Positions 22,737 through 26,801 of a DNA stretch of 26,801 bases are shown in pieces; the first letter of the stretch is position 1; every line of letters begins with the position of its first letter. The notes under the pieces are model-generated. The model was not told the DNA's origin, searched no databases, and was given only the letters and a program-made list of their open reading frames with translations. The stretch is from contig JAPKZT010000151.1 of assembly GCA_026393655.1 (NCBI GenBank), positions 1 to 26,801 of the forward strand, read 5' to 3'. The position numbers and the translations under genes were made by a program. The DNA is from Actinomycetota bacterium (lineage in GTDB: Bacteria; Actinomycetota; Acidimicrobiia; Acidimicrobiales; Ilumatobacteraceae).

Positions 22737-25370
22737 CTAGACAATCTCAGCCGCTGCAAGCATCGAAAGTTGTAACGCTTCGTCCAGCGCTTCAACTATC
22801 TTTCCGCCTGCAGTTGCAATATCGCCTTTGCCACCGCCACCGCCACCGACCTTTTTCGCCGCTTGGGCGATCAACTCACCTGCTGCAGTTTTGATTCCGG
22901 CGCCAGTCGCCGCCACCAACGCGACACCACCAGTCGGGGTGATGCCACCCAACACGACTGCTTTAATCGCGGGGTTCAAACGTACCGCAATTGCAAGTTC
23001 TCTCAGATCAGCAGGCGCGAGTCCGTCGACGCGTTCAACCACGACACCATTTTTATTTTTCACAATCATCTCGCCAGCGCGGGCCCTTGCTGATGCCGAG
23101 CGCAGCGTCTTGATCTCGTCGCTCAATTCTTTGACCTCAGCAATTTTGCGAGCGAGCGTTTCTATTAATGCTTCAGAATTTGTACTCAGCATCTCGCTGG
23201 CGACATTGACTTGGTTGAGCAATGTTGAAACATACTCAACAGAATTCAGACCGGTCACGGCTTCAATCCGGCGTAAATTTGAACCAATAGAACTTTCTTG
23301 AACAATTTTTATCAGGCCGATGTCTCCGGTTGCCGAAACGTGTGTACCTCCACAAAGTTCAACCGAAGCGCCTGCCTTTAAGACTCGCACGATTTCACCA
23401 TATTTATCACCGAAAAAAGCAATCGCTCCTGCTGCCGTGGCTTCGTCTTTTGAAGTTTCGTAAGCATCAACTTTGGCGTTCGCCAACACCTGAGCATTGG
23501 CGATTTGTTCAATTTGCTCGACTTCTTGCGCTGATAATTGCGCGTAGTGACTGAAGTCGAATCTCAATCGTTGTGGCGAAACCAACGAGCCTGCTTGCTT
23601 TACATGTTCACCCAACACAGAACGCAGTGCATGATGCAACAGGTGTGTCGCCGTGTGGTTCTTGCGCGTTGCGTTGCGAGCGACCACATCAATAGTCGCC
23701 GTGACAGAATCGCCGATCTTAATTTCACCACGAATTAATTTGCCAACATGTTTTCGCAACCCCGGCAATGCAAAAACCGTGTCGGTGATCTTAAATTCGC
23801 CAGTTGGTGTGCGTAGCGTTCCACAATCTCCGACCTGCCCACCGCTCTCGGCATAAAACGGTGTCGTATCTAGAAAAATTTCGAGTTCAGATTCTCCAGC
23901 TTCAACAATCGCCAAAACTTTTGATTCGCACGAATCTTGCAAGTAGCCGACAAAATTTGTCTGTCCGTTCTTGTCGAGAATCTCGCGATACGCCAATAGT
24001 TGATCGTCAACAGTTTGTGCACCTTTGCGAGCCGACTTAGCGCGGGTTCTCTGTGCATTCATCTCAACATCAAATCCTGCAACGTCAACTTCAACATTGC
24101 GCTCTGATGCGATCTCTTGGGTTAACTCAAGAGGAAACCCATATGTATCGTGCAATAAAAATGCACTTGAGCCACTTAGTGGTGCAGCCTTTTTAGATTT
24201 CTTTGCAATGGCATCAATTGATTCAAACTCGGTCTCAAGAATTGTTAGCCCGTTCTTAAGTGTCTGCCTGAAACTTTCTTCTTCCTTGGTCAATACACCC
24301 AAAATGAAATCTTTATTCGTAATTAAAGTTGGGTGCGCCTCACCCATTACTTCAATAGCCGTCTCGACGAGTTTCGGCATTACTAATTTTTCGGTACCAA
24401 GCAAATACGCATGACGCACCGCACGACGGAATATTCGCCGAAGTACATAGCCGCGACCTTCGTTAGATGGAAAAACTCCGTCATTGACCAACATCGTCGA
24501 CGATCGAGCATGTTCGGCAAGCACACGCAAAGAAAAACTTGCGCGATCCTGATAATCGCCAACTTTATATTTTTGGGATGTCACAGATTGAGCTTGCTCA
24601 ATCAGCGGAAACAAAACGTCTGTCTCCCAGATTGAGTCTTTGCCTTGTTTGAGTGCAAGGATTCTCTCAAGACCTGCGCCAGTATCAATCGATGGCTTTG
24701 GCAGTGGTGTGCGCGATCCATCAGCAGCCTGATTGAACTGCATAAATACGAGGTTCCAGAATTCTAAAAATCGATCACCCTTTGGATCGTTAAGCGGCCC
24801 ACCATCAGGACCAAACGCCGGACCACGATCAATGTGAATCTCAGAACAAGGACCACACGGGCCAGTGTCACCCATCTGCCAAAAATTATCCTTATCGCCA
24901 AGCCGCTGAATTCGATTCATCGGCACTCCGACTTGATCGTGCCAAATCTGCTCAGCCTCATCGTCACTTTCGTGCACCGTTATCCAAAGTTGGTCACCGT
25001 CAAAACCAAATATCTCGGTTACTAACTCCCAACTCCACGGGATCGCATCAGATTTGAAATAATCGCCAAAACTAAAGTTGCCGAGCATTTCAAAAAACAC
25101 ACAATGACGTTTAGTACGACCAACATCGTCAAGATCGTTGTGTTTGCCACCTGCGCGAGCACACTTTTGCACGCTTACCGCTCGCTTGTATGGCGGTACT
25201 TCGTCACCGACAAAGTACGGCTTGAAGGGCACCATGCCTGCAACCGTGAACAACACGGTTGGATCATGTGGTATCAGGCTTGCCGATTCAACCTTGGTAT
25301 GACCCCGCTCCGCAAAAAAACCAGTAAATGCGTTGCGAAGATCATTCGCACTACGAATTTCAGACGTCAT
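22737..25370 (-). CDS. alaS: Alanyl-tRNA synthetase
   Basis: Charges tRNA(Ala) with alanine and edits mischarged Ser/Gly. The 877 aa, near the usual length, hold the class II catalytic domain (HPDPTVLFTVAGM-like start IPHDPTVLFTVAGMVPFKPYF, KCARAGGKHNDLDDVGRTKRH, MGDTGPCGPCSEIH, IDTGAGLERI) and a tRNA-binding helical domain (LRVLAEHARSSTMLVNDG, RGYVLRRIFRRAVRH). The editing domain carries zinc-type ligands His572/His576 (HTATHLLHH) and Cys673/His677 (CGGTH). The C-Ala domain ends in the glycine run GGGGGGKGD. All catalytic and editing residues are intact. ATG 25370 lies 44 nt after the upstream small gene. Confidence 0.99.
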   Translation of the reverse strand: MTSEIRSANDLRNAFTGFFAERGHTKVESASLIPHDPTVLFTVAGMVPFKPYFVGDEVPPYKRAVSVQKCARAGGKHNDLDDVGRTKRHCVFFEMLGNFSFGDYFKSDAIPWSWELVTEIFGFDGDQLWITVHESDDEAEQIWHDQVGVPMNRIQRLGDKDNFWQMGDTGPCGPCSEIHIDRGPAFGPDGGPLNDPKGDRFLEFWNLVFMQFNQAADGSRTPLPKPSIDTGAGLERILALKQGKDSIWETDVLFPLIEQAQSVTSQKYKVGDYQDRASFSLRVLAEHARSSTMLVNDGVFPSNEGRGYVLRRIFRRAVRHAYLLGTEKLVMPKLVETAIEVMGEAHPTLITNKDFILGVLTKEEESFRQTLKNGLTILETEFESIDAIAKKSKKAAPLSGSSAFLLHDTYGFPLELTQEIASERNVEVDVAGFDVEMNAQRTRAKSARKGAQTVDDQLLAYREILDKNGQTNFVGYLQDSCESKVLAIVEAGESELEIFLDTTPFYAESGGQVGDCGTLRTPTGEFKITDTVFALPGLRKHVGKLIRGEIKIGDSVTATIDVVARNATRKNHTATHLLHHALRSVLGEHVKQAGSLVSPQRLRFDFSHYAQLSAQEVEQIEQIANAQVLANAKVDAYETSKDEATAAGAIAFFGDKYGEIVRVLKAGASVELCGGTHVSATGDIGLIKIVQESSIGSNLRRIEAVTGLNSVEYVSTLLNQVNVASEMLSTNSEALIETLARKIAEVKELSDEIKTLRSASARARAGEMIVKNKNGVVVERVDGLAPADLRELAIAVRLNPAIKAVVLGGITPTGGVALVAATGAGIKTAAGELIAQAAKKVGGGGGGKGDIATAGGKIVEALDEALQLSMLAAAEIV

Positions 25371-25414
25371 ACGCGATAAGTCTACTCTTCGCGTCTAGCC
25401 ACTAACTGTCAAGA

Positions 25415-25657
25415 TTAGTTTCGCGAATTATCAAAAATCTTTGCGAGTTCTTCATCATCGAGACTTTCGCCCGATGTGACACCTTGCCACAAGGCAACGA
25501 CATATTTTTTCAACGCAGCAACCATGTCAGTCATAGTGTCTGCAATGTTTTCAGAGGAGAATGCATCTGAGTCATCTTCAACTTTTTTCTTCATGTAATT
25601 GATGCCGAATACGGCAGCAGCAGCACCGAGACAAAACCAGAAAAGTCGCTTAGTCAT
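25415..25657 (-). CDS. Small membrane-anchored DUF6167-like protein of unknown function
   Basis: An 80-aa protein with one N-terminal hydrophobic segment (about residues 4-20, RLFWFCLGAAAAVFGIN), then a basic turn (YMKKKVEDD) and an amphipathic helical region. It resembles the small actinobacterial protein found between rarA and alaS in Streptomyces (pattern RTFWFxxGAAxGVWxxxK, then a Ala-rich helix and a VRxGMxxRE-like end), assigned to DUF6167 as I recall. The local counterpart is VVALWQGVTSGESLDDEE. No function is known. ATG 25657 has Shine-Dalgarno AAGGA and overlaps the rarA stop by eight bases. The similarity rests on memory and position. Confidence 0.8.
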   Translation of the reverse strand: MTKRLFWFCLGAAAAVFGINYMKKKVEDDSDAFSSENIADTMTDMVAALKKYVVALWQGVTSGESLDDEELAKIFDNSRN

Positions 25658-26801
25658 TTTTTTCCTTTTCGCTCGAGGTATCTAATTGTTGTTCAATTCG
25701 CTCGGCGATCTCGGTTTCTAATCCATGATCGCTTGGCGTGTAGTAACTAGTCTGCCTAGAAATTGAACCTTTTGCTTGATCTGGCAAATATTGCTGCGAA
25801 ACCCAACCCCTCGGGTCGTCGTGCGGGTAAATGTATCCAACTCCATGCCCAAATTCTTTGGCTGCTTGATAGTGACCATCGCGAAGATGTGCAGGTACCT
25901 CACTTGAAACGCCCTTGCGAACATCCTCACGCGCAGACCAAATTGCTAGCGCGACTCGATTACTTTTAGGCGCAGTTGCGAGATACACAACAGCCTGTGC
26001 CAAATTCAATTGAGCCTCTGGCAAACCAACGTGCTCGAGTGCAGTTGCCGCAGCGACCGCAACAACCAACGCATTTGGGTCGGCCATACCAACATCTTCG
26101 CTTGCCAAAATAACCAAGCGACGCGCAATAAATTTTGCATCATCACCAGATTCAAGCATTCGTGCCAGCCAAAATAATCCTGCTTGCGGATCAGAACCAC
26201 GAATACTTTTGATGAACGCCGAAACAACGTCGTAGTGGTCGTCGCGACCGTAACGCAATGCGCTAACACCCAATGCAGCGTCGACATGACTTGTTGTGAG
26301 CGTCTCATTTTTTTCGGAGGCCAGCGCACACGCAACTTCGAGTGCGGTCAGCGCTTGACGAGCATCGCCACCACAACGCATTGCCAGCACATCAAGTGCC
26401 TCGCTCTCAACTTGCACACCTTCTGCGAGCGCACCACGATCTAACAATATTCTCACATCTTCAACCAGCAGAGGCTCGAGTCGAAATAAAGTGCTACGAC
26501 TTCGAAGTGGAGAATTAATTTCAAAATACGGATTCTCGGTCGTTGCGCCAATCAAAGTGATTACACCACTCTCAACAGACGGCAAAAGCGCATCTTGCTG
26601 CGAAGTTGAAAAACGATGAATTTCATCGATAAACACGATCGTGCCACGACCAAATTGTCCAAGACGTTCGGCAGCACGCTCTATTGATTCGCGAACATCT
26701 TTTACACCTGCGCTTACTGCAGAAAGTCTTTCGAAATATCTTTGTGTAGTCAGCGCCACCACTTCGGCGAGAGTTGTTTTTCCGGTGCCTGGAGGTCCCC
26801 A
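25650..26801 (-). CDS. rarA: Replication-associated recombination ATPase RarA (MgsA), N-terminus cut by window edge
   Basis: AAA+ ATPase of the clamp-loader family (WRNIP1/Mgs1 homologue) acting at stalled replication forks. 383 codons are visible, beginning just before Walker A (WGPPGTGKTTLAEVVA). Then come Walker B IVFIDEIHRF, sensor 1 LIGATTENPYF, the arginine-finger region NSPLRSRSTLF, sensor 2 GGDARQALTALE, and the tetramerisation domain with AFIKSIRGSDPQAGLFWLARMLESGDDAKFIARRLVILASEDVGMADPNAL. The C-terminus AAKEFGHGVGYIYPHDDPRGWV is typical. The missing N-terminal 50-60 residues lie past 26801. rarA before alaS is a common actinobacterial order. Confidence 0.97.
   Translation of the reverse strand, partial: WGPPGTGKTTLAEVVALTTQRYFERLSAVSAGVKDVRESIERAAERLGQFGRGTIVFIDEIHRFSTSQQDALLPSVESGVITLIGATTENPYFEINSPLRSRSTLFRLEPLLVEDVRILLDRGALAEGVQVESEALDVLAMRCGGDARQALTALEVACALASEKNETLTTSHVDAALGVSALRYGRDDHYDVVSAFIKSIRGSDPQAGLFWLARMLESGDDAKFIARRLVILASEDVGMADPNALVVAVAAATALEHVGLPEAQLNLAQAVVYLATAPKSNRVALAIWSAREDVRKGVSSEVPAHLRDGHYQAAKEFGHGVGYIYPHDDPRGWVSQQYLPDQAKGSISRQTSYYTPSDHGLETEIAERIEQQLDTSSEKEKND

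Noticed and set aside
22730..22795. Longer RuvX start (22 extra residues)
   Set aside because: The extension lies inside alaS in another frame, is not family-like, and ATG 22729 begins exactly at the first strand.
22820..22860. GC-rich repeat of ccaccg units in alaS
   Set aside because: It encodes the normal glycine run (GGGGGGKGD) of the AlaRS C-terminal domain and is not a separate repeat element.
22828..23301. A 157-codon open frame on the plus strand opposite alaS, and similar plus-strand frames opposite carB, aroE, pyrC and priA
   Set aside because: They lie wholly opposite well-conserved genes, show no family resemblance or ribosome-binding site, and are low-complexity shadows of the coding strand. 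No plus-strand gene is credible in this window.
1..26801. Mobile elements, prophage, CRISPR, tRNA genes or a defence island
   Set aside because: All space is filled by housekeeping genes in conserved order with gaps under 90 nt. I saw no transposase, integrase, direct repeats, tRNA-like cloverleaf or spacer arrays.

Overview
This 26.8 kb window is a dense block of housekeeping genes, all on the minus strand, from an actinobacterium. The gene order rarA - DUF6167-like - alaS - ruvX - mltG - aroE - aroC - aroK - aroB - aroQ - M24 peptidase - efp - nusB - (membrane protein) - pyrR - pyrB - pyrC - carA - carB - pyrD - mihF - gmk - rpoZ - metK - priA - def - fmt closely follows the order known from Streptomyces and relatives. 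Three genes are lineage markers: the actinobacterial integration host factor mihF, a PriA that lacks its ATPase motifs, and the small DUF6167-like protein. Base composition is in the mid to upper 40s percent GC by eye, low for the phylum. Gaps are very short and many genes overlap by 4 nt (ATGA or GTGA). This suggests a compact, possibly streamlined aquatic actinobacterium such as a Nanopelagicales-like lineage, but the exact lineage is my inference.

In the direction of transcription (right to left) there are three blocks. (1) 26801-21098: rarA (cut by the window edge), a small membrane-anchored protein, alanyl-tRNA synthetase, RuvX, and MltG, whose reading frame is broken by one base. (2) 21114-13371: shikimate pathway genes aroE, aroC, aroK, aroB and aroQ, then an M24 aminopeptidase, EF-P, NusB, and a DUF2079 polytopic membrane protein that I would not expect at this place. 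(3) 13326-1: the pyrimidine operon pyrRBC-carAB-pyrD, running on with short gaps into mihF, gmk, rpoZ, metK, priA, def and fmt (cut by the left edge).

The clearest regulatory element lies just upstream of pyrR. A 14-nt match to the PyrR-binding RNA consensus sits in a hairpin that ends in the pyrR Shine-Dalgarno sequence, implying autogenous translational repression of the whole pyr operon, as described for mycobacteria. The block supplies UMP precursors (carAB, pyrBCD), GMP to GDP conversion (gmk), RNA polymerase omega, S-adenosylmethionine (metK), formyl-Met-tRNA synthesis and processing (fmt, def) and chorismate.

Notable absences compared with the usual order are pyrF (between pyrD and mihF), coaBC (between rpoZ and metK) and pyrK (the usual partner of a class 1B PyrD). 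I found no tRNA, rRNA, CRISPR array, insertion sequence or prophage, and no stretch of 300 bases without a gene. I found no convincing undescribed system. The items most worth a second look are the PyrR operator, the mltG frameshift and the missing conventional start codon of priA.
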